64,000 nucleotides of DNA, taken from Parasponia andersonii (lineage: Eukaryota; Streptophyta; Magnoliopsida; Rosales; Cannabaceae). A model generated the notes under the pieces. It searched no databases, was not told the origin of the DNA, and saw only the letters and a program-made list of their open reading frames with translations. Shown one piece after another: positions 22,579 to 34,978 of the stretch. The stretch covers positions 363,503 through 427,502 of the forward strand of contig JXTB01000040.1 of NCBI GenBank assembly GCA_002914805.1, given 5' to 3'. Position 1 is the first letter of the stretch, and each line of letters opens with the position of its first letter. Made by a program: the position numbers and the translations under genes.

Positions 22579-22863
22579 GGTTAATTTTCCATTATAGCGA
22601 TTATTTTCTTCTTATGTATTTAAATCTAGATTTTTTCTTTTCCAATTTTAACGATCAACAAATCTGGAAATGACGACTCTAATATGTTATATACTAGACC
22701 GGTTAATTTTCTATTATAGCGATTATTTTCTCCTTATGTATTTAAATCTAGATTTTTTCTTTTCCAATTTTAACGATCAACAAACATAAATCTAGATTTT
22801 TTCTTTTCCAATTTTAACAATCAACAAATCTGGAAATAATGACTCTAATATGTTATATACTGC
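22573..22863. repeat. Tandem duplications in the copia leader
   Basis: A ~120-bp unit beginning GAGACCGGTTAATTTTCC and containing TCTAGATTTTTTCTTTTCC starts at about 22573. It recurs from about 22692, and a partial third copy runs from about 22786 to 22863 (ending GTTATATACTGCC). The copies differ at a few sites. Confidence 0.8.
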
Positions 22864-23098
22864 CAATATGTGTATAAAATTATATTTCATTAAATAGTAT
22901 TAGCAGATGTGATTTATTTTGAATATTGAATTTGATATTCTGATGTTGCCGATTTTTTTTTATTGTGATAACTTCTGGGTTTTAACGGTATTATTAATAA
23001 TAAAAAATGATGACTATCCTTTATTGCTCTCTTACAGGGTTTATTAAATTCTAATGGATATGTAGTATTTTATTATTATGTATATATATAAGTGGGTT

Positions 23099-23132
23099 TT
23101 GAAAAGTGATATATATATATATCACTTTTCAA
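23099..23132. repeat. 34-bp perfect palindrome
   Basis: TTGAAAAGTGAT, an (AT)n centre, then ATCACTTTTCAA form a perfect inverted repeat able to make a hairpin. It lies in the copia leader region. It may be a tiny foldback insertion or a chance expansion of a TA run. Confidence 0.8.
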
Positions 23133-23959
23133 ATATTGTATGAAAGATAAATCGTAAGAGATAATGAATAAAATATTACTTAATAGCTATATATAAATAT
23201 CAATATGAATTATCAAATTCGGGTATTTATGTTTGTAGTTTATGATGTTTTTTAATTTTTTTTTTGTTTTTGTTTTAATTGTATCTATTTACTTGATTTC
23301 CGTATTATTAGTTTTTTAACAGATCGTAGATTTATCTACAATTTCCACTTGCCTTATTATAGGATTAATTATATTAGCAAAAATTATGATTATATAAAAA
23401 AAAATTATTTAGTTTGATTTTCATGTTATGTTTGTTTGTTAGTCATCAAAGTGGCTGAACTAAAATATTACATGGATATCAAATTGAATAATTTTTCGAC
23501 ATTCATTTTTAGATGCTTATAAATGAATGTCTAAATTTTAGACTTAATGTCATTAAGTGAATTGTTGAAATTTATTATTTATAATATATTTTAGGATCAC
23601 TTAAAGGTAGATCATTTATTCTTATAAGTAATAAATATAATGTAATGATTGATATACCTTATTAGATATATTTTGTATATCCAAAGATACCAAATATGTT
23701 TAATTAAGATATATATATATATAATTATCAAATAAGTGATTTTATTATTAGCATCGTTTTAATTATTCATGGTATACTAGAGTATCTCCCAAAGGAGAGC
23801 TTTAATATACAAGTGATTGTTTTCTTTGTTTGAATCTGGTTTATGTTTCATATATCAAAGCATTGATGTTTGAAATTTTTTATTATATAAGCAGCATCTA
23901 TTCCTGTTTCACTGCACTCGCATGCTTCATCTACTCCTTTGTTTTATGGCTTGGTGCGA

Positions 23960-26900
23960 ATAAGTACAATTTCACTTAGGTGTTTTGGATCTTGACTTAG
24001 TACTTTAAATTGAGAAACTTGTTGCTATTACAACTACAAGTAGTGATGAAGAAAAGACTACTCATAAATTTTGGGAAAGATCAAACAAATTAAGCTTAAT
24101 GTTTATGCGGATGACAGTAGCAACAATATTAAGTCTACTCTTCCAAAAACTAATAGTGTTAAGGAACTTATGAAATTTGTAGAAGAGAGGTCCCAAATTA
24201 CTGATAAGTTACTTGTTGGAACATTAATGGGTAACTTAACTACTATAAAATACGATAGTTCTCGTACCATGCATGTGTTGGTAAATTGACCTAACACTTT
24301 AAAAAATCATGCATACATGCAGGTATGGAAAATACATAATCATATCATGAACGCAGCGGAAAAATAGTGGATTTAGATTTTAAAATTTTTATATGAAAAA
24401 AGTTTTCATAACCATATAATAAACATGCATCATATACAAGATTATGTACAACATAAATCAAATCTAGATACACAACCCTAGAGATGAGATTAGGGTTTAC
24501 CTCTTGTAGCGTGTTCCTCCTCGATCTCTTTATTGATGGTGATCAAACTTCCAGCCCTAGATCTTCTTGTCTATGCTCTTGCTCTTGGTTGACGAAACGA
24601 GTGGGCACCAAGTCGAAAACTTCGTTGGAGAACGATCAAGAACGCCTTCTTAATTCTATGGAATACCGGGATATGAGATGAGACTATGAGATTGTAGGAA
24701 ATATTTTTTTCTCTCCTTTAGCCTAGGTTGGCCGAAATATCTCTCTCTCCCTATGCCTTATGCGTGTGACTCTATATGAGTTACCGTGTAGTTTTTCCTC
24801 TCATATATATTATATATATGGGACCAAAAACTGCTAACCCTAGTCTAATTAGGATTAGGCTTGTTCTCCAATTTGGGCTTTGGGTGTATTTTTATAAATA
24901 TGTCAAACTCATGAAACTTATTTATAAAAATACCAACTTCTGTATAGAATCATTATTTTACACAGTTTCATGAACCTTATTTCACAAATACCACCAACCA
25001 ATTAATGAGCTTAATTAAGCTAGACAAGGGACCTAATAGATTCAAATAATCTAGCTCCAATAATATGATAAATACGTAATAACTTTTATTATGATATTTA
25101 TATAAATATTATTAGTAAAAGGGACACTCCACTAAACCAATACTGTACTCTTAGATTAAATGTCATGCCTTTTATAGAGATTTAATCAACTAACCTTGAT
25201 TAACCGATCCATCTAGCATATTCTATACCGCATATATAATCCCTATACAATGTCGTAGTTGGATAGGTGAAATTACCGTAATACTCCTCCAACACCTATT
25301 TACCTTTAAGTTACCATCTTTCTATCAAGGAATAATGTTGTCGATAATTTTGTTCTCAATGGCTATTTGGACCAAATTATCAACAAATTCACAAAGTGAA
25401 TACTAAGATCTTAGATTTAATTATTCCATGAATCTTAAAAGAACCTAAAGTGACATTAATGTACAGTGTCCTTAACTATTTGGTGTTCCCATCAATTCAT
25501 AAGCCATAATCTCCAATATGCCAGAGTTCACCTCTAACTTTATAGAGGTTAGTCTTTTAACAAATCAAAAGGCTATATCCCATGAAAGCAAGTCCAGTCA
25601 AACATCAAGGATTAAGATTTATATGCTAAGAGCTAGTTTGTGATAATATAATAATTGAGTTACGGCACTCCAATTCCTTATATTACCTGGTCCAGTTTAA
25701 TACACATAACTTATTTATGTTGTATTAGTGTTTCTATCAGAAGTCAGATACTTCAATGATTTGAGATACATCATTCCCGTTGAGATAGACAAATACTACA
25801 ATCTATAGTAAATAAAGTATTCTATCTTTATTTACAGATTATAAACTACTTCATTTAGACTTAGATAAAGAAACAAGTCTCCTCATAATTAACACTTAAT
25901 CATGTTTATTTCTTTATACACATATAAAGTCATGGAATCTTTTTCAGATGAATAAACTATTCAACTAAGATAGTTTAATCTAGCAGATATCATAATTTCA
26001 TATAAGAGATAGTTGTTTATACTCAAAAGGATAAAATTGGAAATCTGCTTTTTAGGACAAAAATCCCAACAGCATGAACATGTCCTTGAAACGACAAACA
26101 TTGCAAGAAAGCTAAAGAATTTAGGAATGAATGTAGATGAGTACTCTTTAGTATAATTCATATTGAATTCCTTGCTTCCTGAGCAATATGGGCATTTTCA
26201 AATGAATTATAATACTATTAAAGACAAGTGGAATGTTAATGAATTGGCTAATATGCTTGTACAAGAAGAGACAAGGCTGAAGAATTAAAAGACTCATTCC
26301 ATTAATCTTACTACTCATCAAGGAGCTGAAAAGAAATTTAAATGGAAGTCTAGAAAAGGCACGAATTAAGGTTTATACAAGCTGAATGAATCTTTTAAGA
26401 CTTCTTAAATCCACAAGAAAGAACGCAGAATGATAAGTGTCATTTCTGCAAGAAAATTGGACATTATCAGAATGATTGTCTGAAACGTAAGACTTAGTTT
26501 GAAAAGAAAGGTAAGCCTTGTACTTTCGTATGTTTCGAATCAAACTTAACTGAAGTTCCTTATAATACTTGGTAGATTGATTCTACCTTAACTACTCATG
26601 TTTTACGATGTAGAGGTTCCTTTCGATCCAAACCATAAAGTCAAATGAATACTTTATTTTCATAGGGAATCGAAACAAAACTCCAGTTGAAATTATCATT
26701 TGAACTTATCGTCTCATTTTAGATACTAGGCATCGTTTAGATTTGTTTCAAATCCTTTATGTATCTACATTTTCTCGCAATTTAGTTTCTTTACTTAAGT
26801 TAGATACAACGAGATTTTCTTTTAAATTTAGTTGTGGATCTTTTAGTTTATATAAGAATAAAAACCTTATTGGTTTTAGAATCTTGTGTTATAGTCTATT

Positions 26901-29730
26901 TAAGCTTAAACTTGATAATTTTTTTACTGAGACCTTGTTGACTTTGCATCATAATGTTGAAACTAAACAAAGTTTAGTTTATGAATATTTTGCTTACTTT
27001 TGGCATAAAAATTTGGGTCATATATCCAAAGAAAGAATAGTAAGATTAGTAAAGAATGGAATCCTACTAAACTTGGATTTTACTAATGTTGGTGTGTATA
27101 TTGATTGTAAAATAGACCAAACATAAAAAGAAAGAGCCACAAGAAGTACATAACTTCTTGAAATTGTATACACTGATATATGTGGACCTTTTGATGTTCT
27201 ATTTTTTAGTGGAGAAAAGTATTTTATCACCTTTATTGATGATTTTTCATGTTATGGTTATATTTATCAATTGTATGAAAAATCTCAAGCAGTGGACACC
27301 CTTAAGGTATACATTAAAGAAGTTGAGAGACAATAGATAAAAATGTGAAAATCATAAGATCAAATAAAGGAGATGAATATTATGTAAAGTATAATGAATC
27401 GGGACAATGTCCAAGTTTATTTGCTAAATTTCTTGAAAAGCATGGCATATGTATTCAATACACTATGCCAGAAAAGCTAGAACAAAATAATGTAGCAGAA
27501 AGGCGTAATCGTACATTGATGAACATGGTCAGGAGTATGCTTAGTTATTCTTCTTTACGCTTATTATTGTGGATGTATACTTTAAAAACTGCTATGTATA
27601 TATTAAACAGAGTTCCTAGTAAGGCAGTTCCAAAGACTCCTTTTGAACTATAGACAGGAAGGAAACCTAGTTTAAGGCATCTACATATTTGGAGTTATCC
27701 GGCAGAAGTTAGAATTTATAATCCATATGAAAAGAAATTGGACTTCAGAACGACTAGTGGATTTTTTATTGGTTATCTTGAAAAATCCAAAGGGTATAAA
27801 TTTTATTGTCTTAATCATAGTCCGAGAATTGTAGGAACTGGAAATAAAAGGTTTATTGAAAATGGTGAAGTCAATGGGAGTGGAGAACCACGTAATGTGG
27901 TTATTCAAGAAGTTAGGGTGTAAATTCCTATGCCTTTAACTTCTAAAAATATTGTTCTTACTATTGTCAAATAACTTAACAATATTCAAGGACAACAAAT
28001 CAATGTAGAAACTTCTCCATAATGAAACTATCATCGATGAACCTACAATAAATGAGTCACAAGGAATAACATTAAGAAAATTTCAATGAAATAGAAAGTC
28101 TACTATTCCTAATGACTATATAGTTAATCTACAAGAGTCAGAAATTGACTTAAGGATTGACAATGATGCAATTTAATTTTCACAAGCTATAGAAAGTATT
28201 GATTCTATTAAGTGGATTGATGTTATAAAATATGAGATAAAATCTATGGATCAAAATCAAGTTTGGGATCTCATTGAGTTACCTGAAGGTTGTAAGAAAA
28301 TCGGGTGTAAATAGGTCTTTAAGACTAAGTGTGACTCTAATGGTAATATTAAACGATATAAAGCAAGATTAGTAGCTAAATATTTTACTCAAAAAGAAGG
28401 CATTGACTATAGGGAGACATTTTTTCCTATCTCTAAGAAAAACTCTTTTAGAGTCATCATGGCATTAATAGCTCATTTTGATTTAGAATTACATCAAATG
28501 GATATAAAATCTATTTTTCTTAATAGAAATTTAGAAGAGGAAGTTTATATAGATCAACCCAAAGGAATTTCATCTGAAGAAAAGGAACACATGGTGTGTA
28601 AACTTAAGAAGTCAATACATAGAATTAAACAAGCCTTCTGACAATGGTATCTTAAGTTTAATGATACTATAACATCTTTTGGATTTAAGAAAAACATTGT
28701 TGATCGGTGTTTTATCTAAAGATCAGTGGGAGCAATTTATATTTTTGATTTTATATGTTGATGATATACTACTTGCTGCTAATGATCTTGGTTTATTACA
28801 TCAAACTAAGAATTTTCTTTCAAAGAACTTCGAAATGAAAGATATGATGAGGCATCTTATGTGATAAGAATTGAAATATTCTATGATAGATCACAAGTAT
28901 TATTAAGATTATCTTAGAAAACATATATTAATAAAGTTTTAGAGAGATTTAAGATAGAAAAGTCTTCAGTACGAATAGTTCCAATTCAAAAGAGAAATTA
29001 ATTTAGTCTCATGAAATGTCGAAAGAATGAATTGGAACGTAGACAAAGGGAAAATATTCCTTATGCATCTATGGTTCGGAGCTTAATGTATACATAAACT
29101 TGTACCAAGCCATGCCAGACATCAATTTTACTATCTGAATGCTGGGCATGTATCAAAGAAATTCAGGAATAGATCATTAGAAAGCTGCCAAGAAGGTGCT
29201 AAGGTATTTCCAAGGAATAAAAGACTACATGCTCATCTATAGGTGATCTAAAAGTGATTGAGTATATAGATTCAGATTTTGTTGGATGTCTTGATAGCAG
29301 ATAGTCCACTTTTGACTACTTATTTCTTTTAGCTGGAGGAGCAGTCTCATGAAAAAGTGAAAAATAGTCTATCATTGTTGCATCTACGATGGAAGCTGAG
29401 TTTGTGGCATGCTTTGAAGCCATAGTTCATGGATTATAGTTGCAGAACTTTATTTCAGGACTTGGGGTCATTGATAGTATTGCCAGGCTGCTGAAAATTT
29501 ATTTTGATAATACCGCAATAGTCTTTTTCTCGAAAAACGACAAGTATTCTAAAGGTGCTAAACACATGGAATTAAAATACTTTGTTGTTACAGAAGAAGT
29601 TTAGAAATGAAGGGTGTCAATTGAGCATTTAAGCATAAACTTAATGATTGTATATCTATTAACTAAGAGGTTAGTGCCAAATATATTTAGTGAATATGTT
29701 GAAAGAATGGGTCTTGGATGTAATAGTTGA
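23960..29730 (+). pseudogene. Broken copia gag-pol
   Basis: Pieces in order are a UBN2-type gag with FWERSN (about 24065) and RTMH (24262-24273), interrupted at 24276, resuming after 26076 with NIARKLKNLGM and LLPEQYGHFQ. A CCHC zinc knuckle follows (C-X2-C-X4-H-X4-C, 26438-26479). The protease is remnant, with IDST in place of IDSG, at about 26577. The integrase has HKNLGHIS (about 27006), a GDEYY segment (27368) and [16 protein letters not shown] (about 27496). The reverse transcriptase has QMDIKSIFLN and YVDDILLAAND (about 28757). RNase H has EAEFVACFEA (about 29396). At least ten stops and several frame changes are present; it cannot make a working polyprotein. Confidence 0.85.
24276..26071 (-). 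mobile_element. Solo LTR nested in the copia gag, with perfect target duplication
   Basis: The insert runs TGTTGG ... CCAACA (1796 bp) and is flanked on both sides by GCATG (24271-24275 and 26072-26076). Taking the insert and one GCATG out leaves the surrounding gag frame continuous (TMH then EHVLE). That confirms the empty site. The TG...CA ends, 5-bp duplication, lack of coding sequence and minus-strand promoter-like layout identify a solo LTR. Read on the minus strand it has a TATA-rich centre and ends with a TTCCGCTGCGTTCATGAT stretch common near plant copia LTR ends. It probably arose by recombination between the two LTRs of a full element. Confidence 0.9.
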
Positions 29731-30047
29731 TATATTTGTATTATAATTATTTATTTGACAATCTGAGCTCATTTATGTGTTTTTAATATTTCTTATTTTC
29801 TTATTTTGTATACATGATTAGTTTAGATAAATAATAACAAGAATAATATTTAATAGACATTAGTGATTAGACCATTACTGATATTCTCACTAATAGGTCA
29901 TATTGGGTTAAAAGCTAATATTATGGTATATAGAAGGAATTATGTCGAAATTGTGATATATGACTGCCAGGATTCACTTTAGTTTTTAGTTCAACTATGA
30001 TATATGTTATTGACTAACTAATAAGGAATTTAAATTTATATTACACG

Positions 30048-30545
30048 TATTATGTTTATTTATTAAACCATAATGAAAATATGTCACACAGGCTACGTGA
30101 GAGAATATTAGACTTATTTATATATATGACCTAAATGATTTTAATAAATTAATATTGTATTTATCAATATTAATTAAATGGTTTAATAATATTAAGTGTA
30201 TTTAAATTTCTATTGATCAATAAAGAGTTGTAACTCTTCATGAATAGATATATCTGATGGAAAATATATTCTAAAATATTTAAACAGAATCTGGTCCTCT
30301 CTCCAACCATTATCAGAATTATACTTAATCCATTATTAAACGTACTATTATTAAGTATACAATGTTAAGGGAGAAAAACTAAGAATTCTGCATAAAAATT
30401 ATTTGGCAATTTAAAGTTTAATTGTAATGGATCCATATATGTCTATTTGCCAATATTCTAATTGTAAAAATCATGAATTCTAAGATTATTTAGGATTATT
30501 GATTTTATGCATATTAGAGTTTTGCATAATTAAGAAAAACTTACA
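30048..30545 (+). repeat. Right copia LTR (paired portion)
   Basis: Partner of 22058-22562. It follows the RNase H region; a purine stretch (AAAGAATGGG, about 29701) suggests the polypurine tract and an LTR start near 29719, giving a possible full length of about 825 bp. Confidence 0.75.
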
Positions 30546-31188
30546 TCATAATCATTAAAATTTTATTTATACGTTTGCTTAAGTTATAATTCACAATCAA
30601 AATATTTTCAATCCTTTAAATGAGGTTTATGTATTTCAAAGTAGATAAATTTTGAGAAGTAAAATTATATTATAGGAGTTCAATACTAGAAAAGTTGAGA
30701 AGGAAGTGTTTACAAGGTAATCACATTCCTCAAATAGGCATGGTCAGGAATTATTCCTATTTTTAATTTTCTCCTAACGATGTATGATCAAACCTATGCA
30801 GAATTCTCCCATGCTTTCTCATATTTTGGTAAACAATAAATTGAAAATCATTACCCTGAATATATGATTTCCATTACCCTTAGTAAGCATGCCATAAGTG
30901 AATGAGATTCAAATTCTCTTTTTATTTGTATTGTCTTCTACTTTGACCACCCATTAAATTTTTATTCAAATCACCTTCAAAAGAAACACACTAACAAATA
31001 TTTACAAACTTATATTTAGTATTATGAACCACAACCATTTTAATAGAGAGATAAGACAAAATATAATTGAGTGAAAAAACAATAAGAGCATGAAAATATA
31101 TCAGTGATTAGAGGCTTAGCTTAGTGAAATAACATTCATCTCCAAATATGGAGGATCCTATGTGTCACAAATGGAAATTCAAGACCGT
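30546..31188. other. Spacer between copia element and second repeat copy
   Basis: AT-rich sequence with no recognised gene or retroelement domain. Confidence 0.4.
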
Positions 31189-32049
31189 GATTTTTAGTAA
31201 TTTTAAGTGAAAACAATAATAAATAATGATTTTCCAAAATTCTAGGAAATTAAGTACTTGAAAATTTTTATTTTTAGTCATCAAAAGTAACTAAATTTCA
31301 GAATTATGAAACTTTCCGTTAGTTTTAATTTCCCAAAAAAATCTTCATTTAAAGTTTAAAGAGAACTCTAATTAATTAGTTTAGAAATCTTTGTTAATTC
31401 ATAAATTTTTGTAAAACGACTTTAATTAAACCTCAAGTTCAATATGCAAATAATTTACATAAAATCATTTGTATTTTTAAGTACTCAATTTATAGAAAAA
31501 TCATCCTTATACATCCACTTAGTAAAAATACAACTATTGGCTAAATAAATTTGATATAGAAAGGAAAAAATGATATAGAATATGAACCAATCAATAAAGA
31601 AGTAGGAAACGGCATACATATGCTAAACAAGCTTGTTAAGCCATTATGACACTTACTCTAAAAATAAATCAACACCTGAAAGTGGGAGAAAGTAGGGTGG
31701 TAAGCACGTGAATGCTCAGTAGAGATTCAATTACAGACTTTTAACCAATATAAATACTTACTTTCAAGGGCCTATATGATTAGTATAATATTTAAACAGT
31801 TTCCAGAAATCCAATTTAAAATACTATCCAGAGATTCATATCTTTTAAACCATTGTAAAACATTATTTCAAAACAAATTTATTTTCCAAAGTTTAAACAT
31901 TCTAAATCATTGTAAAACGTAGTCTCAAAAGAAAAATTATTGTCCAAAGGTTCAAATATTATAAATCATTGTAAAACATCACATCAAAACCAGTATATAT
32001 CTATTCAAGTCAAGTACATAACAAGCAATACAATCAATGACATATTTGA

Positions 32050-32240
32050 GCCACCAAAGATCGGTGACCTTAAGTGTACAATATAGTGTGAGCCACCCTA
32101 AGTAGGTAACTACACATGTGTACTGTGTCCGAGTCACCTAAGTTGGTAACCGTAAGTATAATATGTAGTATAAGCAATTAACATGGCGTATCATAAGTCT
32201 GAGCACCCTGAAGGGGGTATCGTAAGTCCATCGGCCGCGT
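32050..32240. repeat. Minisatellite of ~42-bp units
   Basis: About four diverged units share GAGCCACC(T)AAG..GGTAAC followed by a GTACAATGTAGT-like stretch. They begin near 32049, 32090, 32132 and 32201. It lies inside the second ~2.5-kb repeat copy. Confidence 0.65.
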
Positions 32241-32622
32241 ATGTGCAATGAATGTATACAATGCTATAAGTATGACATGAATGAGAATATGTACCATTTT
32301 CTACAAAATGCTAAAATAGACTATACAGTGTTTTTAATTAACCAAGTTCAGTTCTCAAAACTAAATTCTTATTTAAATTGGATTTTATAAAAATTTCGGC
32401 AACACAATAGTCATTTTCATCAAAACAAATAAAATCTAGTTAGTGCATAAAACAGTTCTAAAACAAAATAATCTGGCATGCCAACCAGTGTGATATGCCT
32501 CCTAAGTAATTTAAACATCAAATTATGGAAAAACATGTATAAATCATATTTTAATCAAATATTTTACGAAATTCCATATTTATTCAAAATATGTGAAAAT
32601 AAAAAATTAAACCAATTTTAAG

Positions 32623-33081
32623 ATCAAGTACTAGAATCTCTACCTCAATCAAATGACTTGATAGTACTACGGTGCTATCGAGAGCGTTTGATGTCACCTA
32701 GTGGGTTGGGTGTCACTTTCAAACCCTCGATAGTTTGGTTTGAAATTCGATTTTCTAACAGGACCTCGAATGGAAAAATGGATGTCTCCACTGAATTTTA
32801 GCTAGGTTCAACATATAACTTTACCAATTCAGGCTCAGGTCGAACCATCAAGTAATAGAATCTCTACCTCAATTGAATGACTGGATAGTACTACGGTGCT
32901 ATCGAGAGCATTTGATGTCACCTTGTGGGTTGGGTGTCATTTTCAAATCCTTAATGGTTTGGTTTGAAATTCGATTTTCCAACAGGACCTCGAATGGAAA
33001 AACAGATGTCTCCATTGAATTTCTAGCACCAATATTAGCTAGGTTAAATATATGACTTGACTAATTCGGGCTCAAGTTGAA
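32623..33081. repeat. Tandem duplication of ~225 bp
   Basis: 32623-32847 and 32848-33081 both start ATCAAGTA(C/A)TAGAATCTC and share GTACTACGGTGCTATCGAGA, GGGTTGGGTGTCA and CAGGACCTCGAATGGAAAAA. Copy 1 of the large repeat has only one such block (about 20300-20530), so this duplication happened after the copies diverged. Confidence 0.85.
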
Positions 33082-34179
33082 CCCGAGTCCATGACATACA
33101 AAACAAAGCAAATCTGAGCTGTTAGATTTCACTTTTCGTGCCAGTCACCAAGCATAGTCAACATATATTAAAATTCATGTTTTCAGGAATACATCACGAA
33201 TATGAGATCTATTTTACTATTTAATGGTTGAATTGAAAAATCACAATACAAAACTGAATAGCTCAAAATTAACTAGAATAGCAAAATCCAATATAGGCAA
33301 TATTAAGTCAAGAAATATAAATAACATAAAGTTTGCGTCGAGAGGGATTGAATGGGACCAGTTTCACAGCTTGAGGTGATCATAAACCTCGTCGGTGGAC
33401 ACATCTTCCTGCTGCTTCTCTCCCTCACTGGTAGCGATCTGCTGCTCCGTTGGCCGTGAAATCTCGATGGACAGCCCTTCTCGCGGTGATGCTTTAGGTT
33501 GGCTAGGTAATGAGGCTCGGTGATGGCCAGAAGGCCTTGCTCCAGTGGCAACTAGTTCCGTCGGAACTGGCAGAAAAAGAATGAGAGAGAGATCGGGTGA
33601 GAGGAGAAAGAAAGAGTGATCTATTTATTTAATTTGTTTTTTGAGTAAAAGTACAAAAATACCTTGTAAAAAATCTAGTTTTTACACTATGTCAAATTCA
33701 CACCCCACCAATAAACCATTTCACTATCTAGCTAACATTTTTAAATTATTGACAAAAATGATTAGACTAGCAGTAAGAGAATCAATGTGATAATTTTTAA
33801 CATATATATTTTTGATTTTTTTTCCCAAAAAAAAAAAGGAAAATATATTGATGACTTGCTTACTATTGATTTATTTATTTTTCCTCGTAATCGGGGTAGA
33901 AAAGCATATTTGCTGCAGAAAAACATCTCTCATAAATGTTGTGAAAATTATATCTCATCCTATTTCTAGGGGAGAATTGAAATGTTGGTTATCTTATTTA
34001 TTTTGCTCATATTATATTTTTTTTTTCGAAGGAATATTTTGTTCATATTATAAGTACCACTGCTTTCATTTGAAAGATTAAAGTCAATGATGCTGCCCAC
34101 ATGGGAAACGAATTATAATCATCTTTTGGGACTTTAGGTTAGTTTACAAATTTCCATGCTAAAAGTAGTACTTGCAAAA

Positions 34180-34182
34180 GAC

Positions 34183-34245
<63 letters not shown>
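34180..34245. repeat. (GA)n microsatellite
   Basis: A run of GA dinucleotides with a few CA interruptions, about 65 bases long. Confidence 0.95.
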
Positions 34246-34247
<2 letters not shown>

Positions 34248-34876
34248 TTATTGAAAGTAGTGTTCCTCTACATCACATCGTAAATATTCCATGCATCTTC
34301 AGCAAGCCTTGAACTAACTATAAATACCATTATATGGCATACATTCTGTTTATGAAATTAGGGTCCCATTTTACTATCTCACCTTTTTTAGCTTACTAAC
34401 AAAAAAGATAAAGAGTAGTAAGGGGATTAACTTTTAGAATTTTCCATATATTTGTGATTGGATTTCTGCATGTTATGAAAACTAGTTGGAATATAATACG
34501 ATTAATGTTGGAAGCCAGTTTTTTACTTGTGATAACGATCATAACTGAGAAACGAGAAAAGAACGTGGCCGGAATTAATTTGAGCCAAAATAATTTTTTT
34601 TTTTGTGTATTTTTTGAAAATAATATTTTTAGGAATGTCAAAAATATTTTGATTATAAAAAATAATTATTTATGATTTTTTTATAGTAAAAAAATTTTGA
34701 TCATAGTACTTACCACTCTTAAAAAATATATATATATTTAATTAATACAAAAGAAAATATTTTAGCCGAAGTTAATCCTGTCATGTCATTTTCTCTTATT
34801 GGATCCCTTGTGTTTAGGTCCAATCGTACGATACCGTGTTTTAGAGTATATTAATTTCATGGCTAGCACTTGTTAA

Positions 34877-34978
34877 GAAAAGTATTAGTTTTATAGTAAT
34901 TTTTGTTTTAAAAAACAAAAAGTAAAAGAAAAGTATTAGTTTTATAGTAATTTTTGTTTTAAAAAACAAAAAGTAAAA
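34877..34978. repeat. Exact 51-bp tandem duplication
   Basis: 34877-34927 and 34928-34978 appear identical (start GAAAAGTATTAGTTTTATAG). Each unit contains the inverted pair TTTTTGTTTT / AAAACAAAAA, so each copy can fold back. Confidence 0.9.

Larger units (their letters stand above)
22058..30545 (+). mobile_element. Decayed Ty1/copia LTR retrotransposon, nested host
   Basis: The element reads left LTR (about 22058-22562), primer-binding site, leader, broken gag-pol, then right LTR ending at 30545 with CTTACA. The two LTR stretches are about 85% identical by eye, so the insertion is old. Domain order gag, protease, integrase, reverse transcriptase, RNase H is the copia order. It carries many stops and frameshifts and a nested 1.8-kb LTR in gag. 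The right LTR may begin as early as about 29720, but that part has no partner on the left, so the left LTR is truncated, replaced or hidden in the gap. Confidence 0.85.
31189..33650. repeat. ~2.5-kb interspersed repeat, copy 2 (LTR-like)
   Basis: Same family and orientation as 19020-21500, with the same series of landmarks. Unlike copy 1 it carries an internal minisatellite (32050-32240) and a duplicated ~225-bp block (32623-33081). The right part (33303-33640) is comparatively GC-rich and purine-rich, matching the purine-rich right end of copy 1. No gene was recognised; the open frame at 33303-33551 on the minus strand is inside this repeat. Confidence 0.7.

Noticed and set aside
22058..30545. 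Functional copia element
   Set aside because: Multiple stops and frameshifts in every domain, a lost protease DSG motif and about 15% LTR divergence exclude activity.
33303..33551. 82-residue minus-strand open frame
   Set aside because: It lies in the GC-richer end of the second ~2.5-kb repeat and has no family resemblance.
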